Origin: Comamonadaceae bacterium
GTDB lineage: Bacteria > Pseudomonadota > Gammaproteobacteria > Burkholderiales > Burkholderiaceae_C
NCBI GenBank assembly: GCA_027486555.1
Contig: JAIXOX010000073.1
Coordinates: 1 to 43,498, forward strand
Reading direction: 5' to 3'
DNA: 43,498 nucleotides
The notes under the pieces were generated by a model, which saw only the letters and a list, made by a program, of their open reading frames with translations, was not told the origin of the DNA and made no database searches. Shown here in pieces: positions 26,331 through 33,703 of this stretch (positions are counted from its first letter, which is position 1; each line of letters begins with the position of its first letter). The translations under genes were made by a program, and so were the position numbers.

Positions 26331-27188
26331 TCAGCCGAGGTGGCCCATCGCCTCGCCCATGACGATGGGCCGGGCCGCTGCCCAGTCCTTGTTGAACTGC
26401 ACCACGCCTTGGGAGAACAGCATGACCACGGTGGAGCCGAGCAAAAAGCGGCCCATTTCTTCGCCTTGGGCCAGGGCGATGTTGTCCATCTCGTAGGTCC
26501 ACTCTCGCACCTGGCCGGGGCGCGGCGGGTTGACCACCCCGTGCCACACGGTGGCCATGCTGCCCACGATGGTCGCGCCCACCAGCACCATCACAAAGGG
26601 GCCGTGCTCGCCTTCAAACACGCAGACCACCCGCTCGTTGCGCGCAAACAGGCCAGGCACACCCCGTGCCGTGGTCGGGTTGACCGAGAACAGATCGCCC
26701 GGCACGTAAATCATGCGGGTCAAGCGTCCGGCACACGGCATGTGGATGCGGTGGTAGTCGCGTGGGCTGAGGTAGAGCGTGGCAAATTCACCGTCCTGAA
26801 ACTGCGCCGCCAGCGCCGCATCACCGCCCACCAGGGCGCGTGTGCTGTAGCGGTGGCCTTTGGCCTGGAACACCTGGTCGCCAGAAATTGGGCCGCACTG
26901 GCTGATGGCCCCGTCTACCGGGCTCACGAAAGCGGCAGCGGCCAGAGGCCGTGCGCTGGCCTTGAGCGGGCGGGTGAAAAATTCGTTGAAGCTCTTGTAG
27001 CTGGCTGTGTCCGGGTCGGCCGCCTCCACCATGTTCACGTTGTAACGCTTGACGAACCAGTTGATGATGCCGGTGGTGGTGGCGCCCCATTGGCTGCCCG
27101 CCACCCAGCCCGCAAAGGCGGTCAAGGCTTGTTTGGGCATCAGGTACTGCGGCAATACCGCCAGGCGGTCAGAAAAGGAACTGGACAT
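26331..27188 (-). CDS. psd: Phosphatidylserine decarboxylase
   Basis: Forms phosphatidylethanolamine from phosphatidylserine at the inner membrane. The 285-residue proenzyme has the pyruvoyl self-cleavage site LLGST with cleavage expected between Gly251 and Ser252, the catalytic Asp of SPVDGAIS (Asp92), and the DYHRIHMPCAG motif with His146/His149. The beta chain is about 251 residues, the alpha chain about 34. Length matches the gamma/betaproteobacterial type. The product is the phosphoethanolamine donor for EptA. A GATAAAATC sequence near 27225 on the - strand could hold its -10 box. Upstream lies a pair of family-2 repeats. Confidence 0.96.
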   Translation of the reverse strand: MSSSFSDRLAVLPQYLMPKQALTAFAGWVAGSQWGATTTGIINWFVKRYNVNMVEAADPDTASYKSFNEFFTRPLKASARPLAAAAFVSPVDGAISQCGPISGDQVFQAKGHRYSTRALVGGDAALAAQFQDGEFATLYLSPRDYHRIHMPCAGRLTRMIYVPGDLFSVNPTTARGVPGLFARNERVVCVFEGEHGPFVMVLVGATIVGSMATVWHGVVNPPRPGQVREWTYEMDNIALAQGEEMGRFLLGSTVVMLFSQGVVQFNKDWAAARPIVMGEAMGHLG

Positions 27189-27251
27189 GTGGGGGCCGCC
27201 GGGGCGGTTCAGAAGAAGGCCCTGATTTTATCGGGCAGCCCGGCTGGCTCT

Positions 27252-27412
27252 GCCGCAGGTCCATGTCGGGGCTGAAGCTGCAGACCTGCAGATATCCCCG
27301 CAGGTCGGTACCTTCAGGTCCGACAATGTCCGTTGTGGCGCAGGTCCATGTCGGGGCTGAAGCCGCCGACCTACAAATACCGCCCTCGTAGGTCGGTACC
27401 TTCAGGTCCGAC
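27252..27412. repeat. Tandem pair of family-2 REP/BIME elements
   Basis: Two units about 85 bases apart (palindromic cores 27264-27324 and 27349-27412) share GCAGGTCCATGTCGGGGCTGAAGC at the left and GGTCGGTACCTTCAGGTCCGAC at the right. Each half can fold: in the second unit, head GTAG, then GTCGG-t-ACC-ttca-GGT-CCGAC, with the inverted partner GTCGGGGCTGAAGCCGCCGACCTAC. The same family occurs at 33611-33682. Unlike the other copies it lies in a divergent gap, between psd and the ABC ATPase gene, ending 26 bases before the latter's start codon. Confidence 0.8.
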
Positions 27413-27438
27413 GCTGCTGGCACAGGCACAATCCGGGC

Positions 27439-28368
27439 ATGAACACCCCCTTGCTTTCGGTCGAACACCTGGTCAAACGCTACGGCGACGCCACGGTGGT
27501 CAATGACCTGTCTTTCCATATCGAGCCCGGTGAATGCCTGGGCGTCATCGGCCCCAACGGTGCGGGCAAAACCACCACGTTGCGCATGTGTCTGGGTTTG
27601 TCTGAGCCGAGCAGCGGCGAGATCCGCTACTTCGATGGTCTGCAAATGCCGGGGGATGCCCTCGCCATCAAAGCCCGCTTGGGCGTTGTAGCGCAATCCG
27701 ACACGCTGGACCCGGACTTCAGCGCAGAAGAAAACCTGCTGGTGTTTGGCCGGTACTTCGGCATACCCGATGCCGTGATCCGCGAACGCATTCCGCAACT
27801 GCTGGAGTTCGGTGCGCTCAGCCACAAGGCCAAAGCCAAGCCTGGCGAGCTGTCGGGCGGCATGAAGCGGCGCTTGAGCCTGTCGCGCGCCCTCATCAAC
27901 CAGCCGCAACTGCTCATGCTGGACGAGCCCACCACGGGTCTGGACCCACAGGCCCGCCACCTGATGTGGGAGCGGCTGCAGGTGCTGCTGCAAGAAGGCA
28001 AGTCCATTTTGCTCACCACCCACTTCATGGACGAGGCCGAGCGCCTGTGTTCGCGTCTTTTGGTGCTGGACCAAGGCCGCAAGATCGCCGAGGGCAAACC
28101 GCGTGACTTGATTGCCGAGCACCTGGAGCCCGACGTGGTGGAGGTCTTTGGCCAAGGCGCTGTGCCGCTGGCACAAGAGCTCGGTTTGAAAGCGCTGGCA
28201 GGGCGAGTCGAGGTCAGTGGCGAAACGGTTTTCTTCTACACCCAAGACAGCCGTGCCTTGATGCACGCATTCGAGGCTTGGCCCACCTTGCGCACCTTGC
28301 ACCGCCCTTCTAATTTGGAAGACCTGTTCTTGAAATTGACCGGACGCCAGATCCGCGAGGAAGGCTAA
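27439..28368 (+). CDS. ABC exporter ATP-binding protein (NodI-like)
   Basis: A 309-residue ABC ATPase, cytoplasmic subunit of an ABC-2 exporter. Walker A is GPNGAGKT at residues 38-45, the signature is ELSGGMKRRLSLSRAL, and Walker B is LLMLDEPTTGLDPQARH, followed by the H-loop LTTHFMDEAERL. The sequence style is that of the NodI subfamily, which in rhizobia exports Nod factors, but homologues are widespread in Burkholderiales with no nodulation role. The substrate here is unknown. CACAAT lies six bases before the ATG and there is no ribosome binding site, so the mRNA may be leaderless. The permease gene starts three bases after the stop. Confidence 0.92.
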   Translation: MNTPLLSVEHLVKRYGDATVVNDLSFHIEPGECLGVIGPNGAGKTTTLRMCLGLSEPSSGEIRYFDGLQMPGDALAIKARLGVVAQSDTLDPDFSAEENLLVFGRYFGIPDAVIRERIPQLLEFGALSHKAKAKPGELSGGMKRRLSLSRALINQPQLLMLDEPTTGLDPQARHLMWERLQVLLQEGKSILLTTHFMDEAERLCSRLLVLDQGRKIAEGKPRDLIAEHLEPDVVEVFGQGAVPLAQELGLKALAGRVEVSGETVFFYTQDSRALMHAFEAWPTLRTLHRPSNLEDLFLKLTGRQIREEG

Positions 28369-28371
28369 GCC

Positions 28372-29178
28372 ATGAGTCAAATACACAACAACATTTGGGC
28401 CGCACCCCGCCTGTCCATGCGCTGGTTGCCTGTGTTCCAGCGCAACTGGCTGGTCTGGAAGAAGCTGGCGATTCCCAGCTTGGTGGGCAACATCGCCGAG
28501 CCGCTCATGTGGCTGGTGGCCTTTGGTTATGGCATGGGCGCGCTCATCGGGCAGGTCGAGATGGGTGGCGAGAAGGTGCCCTACATCCTGTTTTTGGCCA
28601 GCGGCAGCATCTGCATGAGCGCCATGAACGCGGCCACCTTTGAGGCGCTGTACTCGGCGTTTTCGCGCATGCATGTGCAAAAAACCTGGGACGGCATCAT
28701 GAACGCCCCGGTGCGGCTGGACGACGTGGTGCTGGCCGAAATGCTCTGGGCCGCGTTCAAGGCGCTGTTCAGCGTCACGGCCATTTTGCTGGTGATGCTC
28801 GCTTTGGGCATCAGCCACAGCTGGAAGCTGCTGGTGGCTTGGCCCGTGCTGTTGGGCGTGGGCATCACCTTCAGCTGCATGGCACTCATCTTCAACGCGC
28901 TGGCCAAGGGTTACGACTTTTTTACCTACTACTTCACCCTGTTCCTCACGCCCATGATGTTCCTCTCGGGCATCTTTTTCCCGCGTGAACAACTGCCCGC
29001 GTTTGTGCGCGTGATCGCCGACTGGCTGCCGCTGTCTGTGGCCGTTGACTTGGTGCGCCCGATGTTCATGGACCGCTGGCCTGACGAGCCCGTGCGTCTG
29101 GTGGGGGTGCTGGTGGCGTTTGCGGGGGTGTCGTTTTGGGTGGCTTTGGCGCTGACGCGCAAACGGTTTCGGAGCTGA
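28372..29178 (+). CDS. ABC exporter permease (NodJ-like, ABC-2 family)
   Basis: A 268-residue membrane protein with six predicted helices of the ABC-2/NodJ family. It carries WLPVFQRNWLVWKKLAIPSLVGN before the first helix, FLASGSICMSAMNAATFEALYS, and YFTLFLTPMMFLSGIFFPREQLP, the last being the ABC-2 hallmark near the final helices. It is directly downstream of its ATPase and surely forms a complex with it as a (ATPase)2(permease)2 exporter. Proposed cargo in related bacteria is lipo-oligosaccharide or a lipid-linked metabolite; this is not shown by the sequence. Confidence 0.92.
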   Translation: MSQIHNNIWAAPRLSMRWLPVFQRNWLVWKKLAIPSLVGNIAEPLMWLVAFGYGMGALIGQVEMGGEKVPYILFLASGSICMSAMNAATFEALYSAFSRMHVQKTWDGIMNAPVRLDDVVLAEMLWAAFKALFSVTAILLVMLALGISHSWKLLVAWPVLLGVGITFSCMALIFNALAKGYDFFTYYFTLFLTPMMFLSGIFFPREQLPAFVRVIADWLPLSVAVDLVRPMFMDRWPDEPVRLVGVLVAFAGVSFWVALALTRKRFRS

Positions 29179-29340
29179 AAACGCCCAATGCTGTGCGCCC
29201 GGCCGCGTCTGTTCAGCCGGATCGTCGCGCCAGTCGGTGATTTGTCGTGCCGCCGCCGGACCAAAGCAGCCCCCCTGGCCCTGTTCGGCCCCGTTAAGAT
29301 CATTCCTTTTTGAGTTTTCCACTTTCAAGGAATGAAGAAC

Positions 29341-30189
29341 ATGAGCATCCAGACCGTAGGCATCATTGGCGCAGGCACCATGGGCAATGGCATTGCACAG
29401 GCATGCGCCGTCTCGGGCATCCAGGTGGTGATGGTCGATATTTCTGACGCGGCCGTGGCCAAAGGCGTGGCCACTGTGGCCAGCAGCCTAGACCGCCTGG
29501 TCAAGAAAGAAAAAATCAGCGAAGCCGACAAGGCCGCTGCCCTGGCCCGCATCAAAGGTTCCAGCAACTACGATGACCTGAAAACTGCCCAGTTGGTGAT
29601 CGAAGCCGCCACCGAAAACCACGAACTCAAGGTCAAGATCTTGAAACAGCTTGACGGCATGCTGGCGCCGAACGTCATCATCGCGTCCAACACATCGTCG
29701 ATTTCGATCACGCAGCTGGCCGCCGCCACGCAGCGCGCTGACCGTTTTATTGGCATGCACTTCTTCAACCCCGTGCCCATGATGGCGCTGGTCGAAATCA
29801 TCCGCGGTCTGCAGACCAGCGACGCGACGCACGACGTGGTGCACGACATGGCGCTGGCGCTGGGCAAGACCCCGATCACCGTCAAGAACGCTCCCGGCTT
29901 TGTGGTCAACCGCATTCTGGTGCCGATGATCAACGAAGCCTTTTTTGTGTTGGGCGAAGGCCTGGCCGAGGCCGAAGCCATCGACGCGGGCATGAAGCTT
30001 GGCTGTAACCAGCCGATTGGCCCGCTGGCGCTGGCCGACATGATTGGCCTCGATGTGTGCCTGGCCGTGATGGAGGTTTACCTCAAGGAATTTGGCGACA
30101 GCAAATACCGCCCCAGCCCTCTGCTGAAGGAAATGGTGGCTGCAGGCCGTCTGGGCCGCAAGACGGGGCAGGGTGTTTACAGCTACTGA
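29341..30189 (+). CDS. hbd: 3-hydroxybutyryl-CoA dehydrogenase
   Basis: Oxidises (S)-3-hydroxyacyl-CoA of short chain with NAD(P), or works in the reverse direction. The 282-residue protein has the Rossmann motif GIIGAGTMGNGIAQ, VDISDAAVAKG, the active-site part FIGMHFFNPVPMMALVEII with the catalytic His, and the C-terminal domain NAPGFVVNRILVPMINEAF and LADMIGLDV. The start at 29341 (MSIQTVGII) gives the typical 282 residues, with AAGGA nine bases upstream; the ATG at 29332 abuts that site and is less likely. It could join crotonase-type steps (gene at 31258) in fatty-acid or butyrate metabolism. Confidence 0.95.
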   Translation: MSIQTVGIIGAGTMGNGIAQACAVSGIQVVMVDISDAAVAKGVATVASSLDRLVKKEKISEADKAAALARIKGSSNYDDLKTAQLVIEAATENHELKVKILKQLDGMLAPNVIIASNTSSISITQLAAATQRADRFIGMHFFNPVPMMALVEIIRGLQTSDATHDVVHDMALALGKTPITVKNAPGFVVNRILVPMINEAFFVLGEGLAEAEAIDAGMKLGCNQPIGPLALADMIGLDVCLAVMEVYLKEFGDSKYRPSPLLKEMVAAGRLGRKTGQGVYSY

Positions 30190-30344
30190 GCGGCTTGCGC
30201 AGTGGGGGTGAAGGTGTCAGGCCCGGTCGCTTTGAATTCGTGAGCGCAAGATGCGACTGCCCCGGTGGGGCTGGGGTAGGTCTTCGGTCAAGTTTTTGAC
30301 GCAGAAGCTGGGCCAGAAGAATTTGTCATGGTTTCGGCGCGCGC

Positions 30345-30953
30345 TCAGTTGTGATGTCCATCGGCCACGCGCAGAAACAAAGCCGTTGAAAGAGGTGTTT
30401 GCAAAACATCTGCCTGTTCAAGGGGTTCTTCTTCGACTGCATAGGCTTGGTTTGTCTGTGAGGCATTCAAAAGGCCCTCTGACCGAGCACCCTTCAACAA
30501 CCGAAGTTGGGCGGTAGGCACAGGCAGGGCACGCGTCGCCACGCGGCCTTCCAATATGTCCGACCAATTGGTGCCCAAAAATTCGGCAACCCGTTGTGCC
30601 GCCTTGTAACGCAGGCCTGGGGTGTAAAACAGGGTGTCTTGACCCGTTTCAAGTTCGTAGAGCTGCCAAACCGTGATGCAGGCATTAGAAGCGACAGCAA
30701 AAGCTTCAACACCTTGCTGAATGCGTAAACGCCGCAGCACACGACCAAAGCGATCATCCGTGTCTGAATTTTGATCACCGATGAATGTTTCTTGGTTTTT
30801 GTTGGCCTGCAGCAAACGGCGCTGGATGTGCAGGGACTTAACAGGTTTGAGCACCTTGAATCTACCATTCTCAAGCGGTATATCAACATTCGGTTTGTCC
30901 TCTTCAGGCGGTGCTGTAGAGAGCTGGAAATGGGATTTGATGAGGAGATTCAT
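30345..30953 (-). CDS. Hypothetical protein with XRE/RodZ-like helix-turn-helix
   Basis: A 202-residue protein with no family I can name. Its centre, residues about 69-136, reads like a helix-turn-helix of the XRE or RodZ N-terminal type: FGRVLRRLRIQQGVEAFAVAS, then TVWQLYELETG and AAQRVAEFLGTNWSDIL. N- and C-terminal parts are polar and without clear motifs; no membrane helix is seen, which speaks against RodZ. The upstream 304 bases are AT-rich with a palindrome and promoter-like boxes, so it may regulate itself and its divergent neighbour. The composition and isolation of the locus suggest late acquisition. It is convergent with hbd. Confidence 0.65.
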   Translation of the reverse strand: MNLLIKSHFQLSTAPPEEDKPNVDIPLENGRFKVLKPVKSLHIQRRLLQANKNQETFIGDQNSDTDDRFGRVLRRLRIQQGVEAFAVASNACITVWQLYELETGQDTLFYTPGLRYKAAQRVAEFLGTNWSDILEGRVATRALPVPTAQLRLLKGARSEGLLNASQTNQAYAVEEEPLEQADVLQTPLSTALFLRVADGHHN

Positions 30954-31026
30954 GGTGTTGCAAATTTAAACTTGTTGGTGACTTCACAACACACAAATTT
31001 GGAAAAATAAATTTTATTCATATTTT

Positions 31027-31056
31027 TTGACACTTTAATTACCCAAATAGGTAATA
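31027..31056 (+). promoter_or_regulatory. Promoter with palindromic operator candidate
   Basis: TTGACA at 31027-31032 is a perfect -35 box, with GTAATA (18 bases) or TAATAA (19 bases) as -10. Between and over these lies the inverted repeat ATTACC-N6-GGTAAT at 31038-31055. On the - strand TTGGGT overlaps the same palindrome and is followed after 18 bases by TATGAA, which would drive the XRE-like gene. One bound dimer could thus control both directions. Confidence 0.5.
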
Positions 31057-31130
31057 ATAAAAAATACAATTCATGTCAATTCATCTGAATGTGGTGATTC
31101 AAAGCCAACTGATCAACAGTTGAAATCATC

Positions 31131-31152
31131 AAAAACCCCCAAGGCAGGGGGG
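31131..31152 (-). terminator. Terminator-like hairpin on the - strand
   Basis: Read on the - strand: CCCCC, loop TGCCTT, GGGGG, then TTTTT, the form of a Rho-independent terminator. No - strand gene ends here. It lies 178 bases upstream of the XRE-like start codon, so it may be a leader attenuator of that gene, the end of an unannotated small RNA, or a guard against antisense transcripts. Confidence 0.55.
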
Positions 31153-31257
31153 TCTGTGCTGGTTTGTACCTTTTCCGAGCCAGGTTTGCCGACGGGGTCA
31201 TCAAGACTGTCACGCGTGTGAACAGCTGGAGGAGACTCCCGCTTTAGCATTCATGGC

Positions 31258-32064
31258 ATGAACACCATCCCACACCCCGAAGGCCAGATCGACTGCACCC
31301 TGCACGGCGCCATCCTGCAAGTTTGCATCAACCGCCCTGCCAAGCGCAACGGCTTCACACCCAAGATGTTCCGCGAGTTGGGCGAGGCTTATACCCGGCT
31401 CGACGATGACCCCGCGCTGCGTGTGGGTGTGCTGTGTGCGGCGGGTGCGCATTTCACGGCCGGGCTGGATTTGCCCACCATCGCGCCCCTGATGCAGCGT
31501 GGAGAAAAGTCGGTGCCACTGGGCTTGGTCGATCCGCTGAACCTGGGCATGGAGGGGTATCGGCGCCGTGTCAAACCCATGGTGGTGGCGGTGCAGGGCA
31601 TCACTTACACGCTGGGCATCGAGCTGATGCTGGCGGCCGACATTGTGGTCGCGGCCGATGACTGCCGGTTCTCGCAGCTGGAAGTGCAGCGCGGCATCAT
31701 GGCCACGGGAGGTGCCACGCTGCGCATGGCCGAGCGCGCAGGCATGGGCAATGCGCTCTTGCATTTGCTCACGGCCGATGTGTTCGACAGCGCCGAAGCC
31801 CTGCGCCTGAACTTTGTGCAAAAGGTGGTGCCTGCGGCGGGTCTTTTGCCCGAGGCCATGCGCATCGCGGAGCAGATCGCCGCACAGGCCCCGCTGGCGG
31901 TGGTGGCCACGCGGCAAAACGTGCTCAAGGCTGTAGAGCAAGGGCCGCTGGTGGCCATGCACGACTTTCTGCCGGTGCAGCAGCGCTTGTCACGCAGCGA
32001 AGACGCGGCCGAGGGGGTGCGCTCGTTTGTGGAAAAACGCGCCGCCCGTTTTACGGGCCAGTGA
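31258..32064 (+). CDS. Enoyl-CoA hydratase/isomerase-family (crotonase) protein
   Basis: A 268-residue crotonase-fold protein acting on acyl-CoA. Family signs: INRPAKRNGFTPKMF near the N-terminus, the first oxyanion segment AAGAHFTAGLDL, VKPMVVAVQGITYTLGIELMLAADIVVA, and FSQLEVQRGIMATGGATLRM with the Glu of the first catalytic position. In the region that holds the second Glu of true hydratases (LAMEMVLTG in rat) this protein has NALLHLLTA, so isomerase or another crotonase activity is as likely as hydration. TAGCAT ends seven bases before the ATG, suggesting a leaderless start. It may act with hbd upstream. Confidence 0.9.
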   Translation: MNTIPHPEGQIDCTLHGAILQVCINRPAKRNGFTPKMFRELGEAYTRLDDDPALRVGVLCAAGAHFTAGLDLPTIAPLMQRGEKSVPLGLVDPLNLGMEGYRRRVKPMVVAVQGITYTLGIELMLAADIVVAADDCRFSQLEVQRGIMATGGATLRMAERAGMGNALLHLLTADVFDSAEALRLNFVQKVVPAAGLLPEAMRIAEQIAAQAPLAVVATRQNVLKAVEQGPLVAMHDFLPVQQRLSRSEDAAEGVRSFVEKRAARFTGQ

Positions 32065-32119
32065 ACGTCTGGTGGCTGGGGACGGCCAGGGCGATATCTC
32101 GCCGCAACTCGGCCACTTC

Positions 32120-32482
32120 CTAGCGCAGGTGCCTGATCTCGCGCATCAGGTCTTTTTCAATCTGGCGTTCTTCGTCTTCGACTTCTTTCTCGACAAAGAT
32201 GGCCGACAGCGAAGCGGTCACCAGCGACAGCACCGCCAACCCCAGCAGCACCACGAGCACCGAAAAAGCGCGTGAGGCGTGGGTGGAGGGCACCACGTCG
32301 CCAAAGCCCACGGTGGCAGCGGTGGTGAAAGCCAGCCACAGGCCGTCTGACAAGCTTGTGATGCCCGGGTCGATCACCCAAAAACCCACACCGCCAAGCC
32401 CCAGGATGGCCAGGGCCAACAAAAGTGAAGACACAAGGCCCTGTCGAATCAGGCGGTGAAGGCGTTTGGGAGCTGGTCGCAT
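32120..32482 (-). CDS. Small two-helix potassium channel
   Basis: A 120-residue ion channel subunit of the Ion_trans_2 type, expected to form a tetramer in the inner membrane. TM1 is about residues 15-38, the pore helix and selectivity filter read TTAATVGFGDVVP with TVGFGD at 57-62 (K+ selective), TM2 is about 72-97, and a charged tail from 98 to 120 (EKEVEDEERQIEKDLMREIRHLR) looks like a coiled coil. No RCK or cyclic-nucleotide domain is attached, so it is KcsA-like in plan. Start ATG 32482 follows CAAAAT by six bases, with weak CAGG. It is divergent from srkA. Confidence 0.88.
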   Translation of the reverse strand: MRPAPKRLHRLIRQGLVSSLLLALAILGLGGVGFWVIDPGITSLSDGLWLAFTTAATVGFGDVVPSTHASRAFSVLVVLLGLAVLSLVTASLSAIFVEKEVEDEERQIEKDLMREIRHLR

Positions 32483-32560
32483 CCTGTGATTTTGTACCAA
32501 AGCGTCTGTGTGCTCAGCCCCTGGCGCTGACGCGAGTTTGCGCTGCGCCACAATCGGTGC

Positions 32561-33583
32561 ATGACCGACACCCACGACACGCGCCACCCTTATGCTGAAC
32601 TCACCCCCGACCGGGTGATGGACGCTTTGCAGGACCTGGGCCTGTGGCCCGATGGCCGTTTGCTGGCGCTCAGCTCGTACGAAAACCGCGTGTACCGTGC
32701 CCACCTGGACGAGCCGGTGCAAGGCAGCTCGGCGGTGGTGCTCAAGTTTTACCGGCCTGGGCGCTGGAGCCGCGAACAGATTCAAGAAGAACACGACTTT
32801 GCCGCCGAACTGTTGGCGGCCGAAGTGCCCGTGGTGCCACCGATGGTGTTCAACGGCCAGACCCTGCACCAAAGCGCCGGGTTCGATTTTTCAGTCAGCC
32901 CCTTGCGCGGCGGCCGCACGCCCGAGCTCGATGACTTGGAGGTGCTCGAATGGATCGGCCGCTTTCTGGCCCGCATCCACACCGTGGGCGCGGCCAAGCC
33001 TTTTGCACACCGCCCAACGCTCGATGTGCAGACCTTTGCGCTCGAGCCCGCCGAGTGGTTGCAAACGCAGCAGATGATTCCGCTGGAAGTGGAGCGCGAA
33101 TGGCGCGAGGCCTTGGCTGAGGCGTTGGCCTTGGTGCAAGAAAAAATGGCGCAGGGTGCGGCAGACCGCCGCCTGATCCGCCTGCACGGCGACTGCCACC
33201 CCGGCAACATTTTGTGGACGCCCGCCGAACTGCCCGGCGGTGGCCCGCACTTTGTGGACCTGGACGACGCCCGCATGGGCCCCGCCGTACAAGACCTGTG
33301 GATGCTGCTGTCGGGTGACCGCGCTCAGCGCACGCAGCAGCTGTCGGCCTTGCTTGATGGTTATGAACAGGTGCGTGACTTTGACCGGGCCGAGTTGCGC
33401 CTGATCGAACCGCTTCGTACGCTGCGTTTGATCCATTACAGCGCCTGGCTGGCGCGGCGCTGGGACGATCCGATTTTCCCGGTCAACTTTCCCTGGTTCG
33501 GCACGCCCGACTATTGGCGCGGCCAAGTGCTGATGCTGCAAGAGCAAGTTGAGCAGATGCAGGAAGCGCCGCTGGTGGTGTGA
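32561..33583 (+). CDS. srkA: Stress response kinase SrkA (YihE)
   Basis: SrkA is a cytoplasmic protein kinase of the APH fold that in E. coli counters MazEF-mediated and stress-induced cell death. The 340-residue protein has ALSSYENRVYRAHLD as nucleotide-binding start, VVLKFYRPGRWS with the ATP-binding Lys, the catalytic loop RLHGDCHPGNILW (HGD at 209-211, Asn216) and FVDLDDARMGP for metal binding (Asp233). The C-terminal LRTLRLIHYSAWLARRWDDP is typical of the family. The length is normal. CACAAT ends six bases before the ATG, and there is no ribosome binding site, so leaderless expression is possible. A family-2 repeat follows. Confidence 0.94.
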   Translation: MTDTHDTRHPYAELTPDRVMDALQDLGLWPDGRLLALSSYENRVYRAHLDEPVQGSSAVVLKFYRPGRWSREQIQEEHDFAAELLAAEVPVVPPMVFNGQTLHQSAGFDFSVSPLRGGRTPELDDLEVLEWIGRFLARIHTVGAAKPFAHRPTLDVQTFALEPAEWLQTQQMIPLEVEREWREALAEALALVQEKMAQGAADRRLIRLHGDCHPGNILWTPAELPGGGPHFVDLDDARMGPAVQDLWMLLSGDRAQRTQQLSALLDGYEQVRDFDRAELRLIEPLRTLRLIHYSAWLARRWDDPIFPVNFPWFGTPDYWRGQVLMLQEQVEQMQEAPLVV

Positions 33584-33610
33584 GCGCATCACAGCGCAAC
33601 ACGGTGATTT

Positions 33611-33682
33611 GTAGGTCGGTGGCTTTAGCCCCGACGGTAACGGTGATACAGCTCAGTGTCGGGGCTAAAGCCGCCGACCTAC
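33611..33682. repeat. Family-2 REP/BIME element
   Basis: GTAGGTCGGTGGCTTTAGCC-CCGAC at 33611-33635 and its inverted partner at 33658-33682 match over 25 bases with a single mismatch, around a 22-base centre. Each arm can itself fold (GTCGG, GGC-ttta-GCC, CCGAC). Compared with the copy at 27387-27412, the inner stem GGC/GCC is replaced by ACC/GGT, paired changes that keep pairing. It lies between convergent srkA and amidohydrolase genes and probably ends both transcripts. Confidence 0.85.
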
Positions 33683-33703
33683 GGGGGCAGCAGGTCTTTA
33701 GGC

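Larger units (their letters stand above)
30954..31257. other. AT-rich gene-free control region
   Basis: This 304-base gap lies between the divergent XRE-like and crotonase genes. The first half (to about 31080) is very AT-rich, with CAAATTT repeated at 30961 and 30994 (33 bases apart, about three helical turns). Positions 31027-31060 hold promoter-like boxes and a palindrome. AACTG-N5-CAGTT lies at 31107-31121, and a - strand terminator at 31131-31152. A GGAGGAGA sequence at 31228 is 22 bases from the crotonase ATG, too far to act in the usual way. I see no protein gene in it. Confidence 0.55.

Noticed and set aside
27439..29178. NodI/NodJ as sign of a nodulation system
   Set aside because: No nodA/B/C or other nod gene is present; NodIJ-like exporters are common in non-symbiotic Burkholderiales.
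27169..29328. Very long open frame (719 codons) on the - strand opposite the ABC exporter genes
   Set aside because: It lies antisense to two well-conserved ABC genes, is rich in His/Gln/Arg as GC-rich shadow frames are, and shows no family motif.
30345..30953. Calling the helix-turn-helix protein RodZ
   Set aside because: RodZ has a membrane helix and periplasmic domain; this protein has neither.
31248..31262. A two-codon upstream open frame (ATG GCA TGA) overlapping the crotonase start
   Set aside because: Too short to judge, no ribosome binding site at proper distance, and such overlaps arise by chance.
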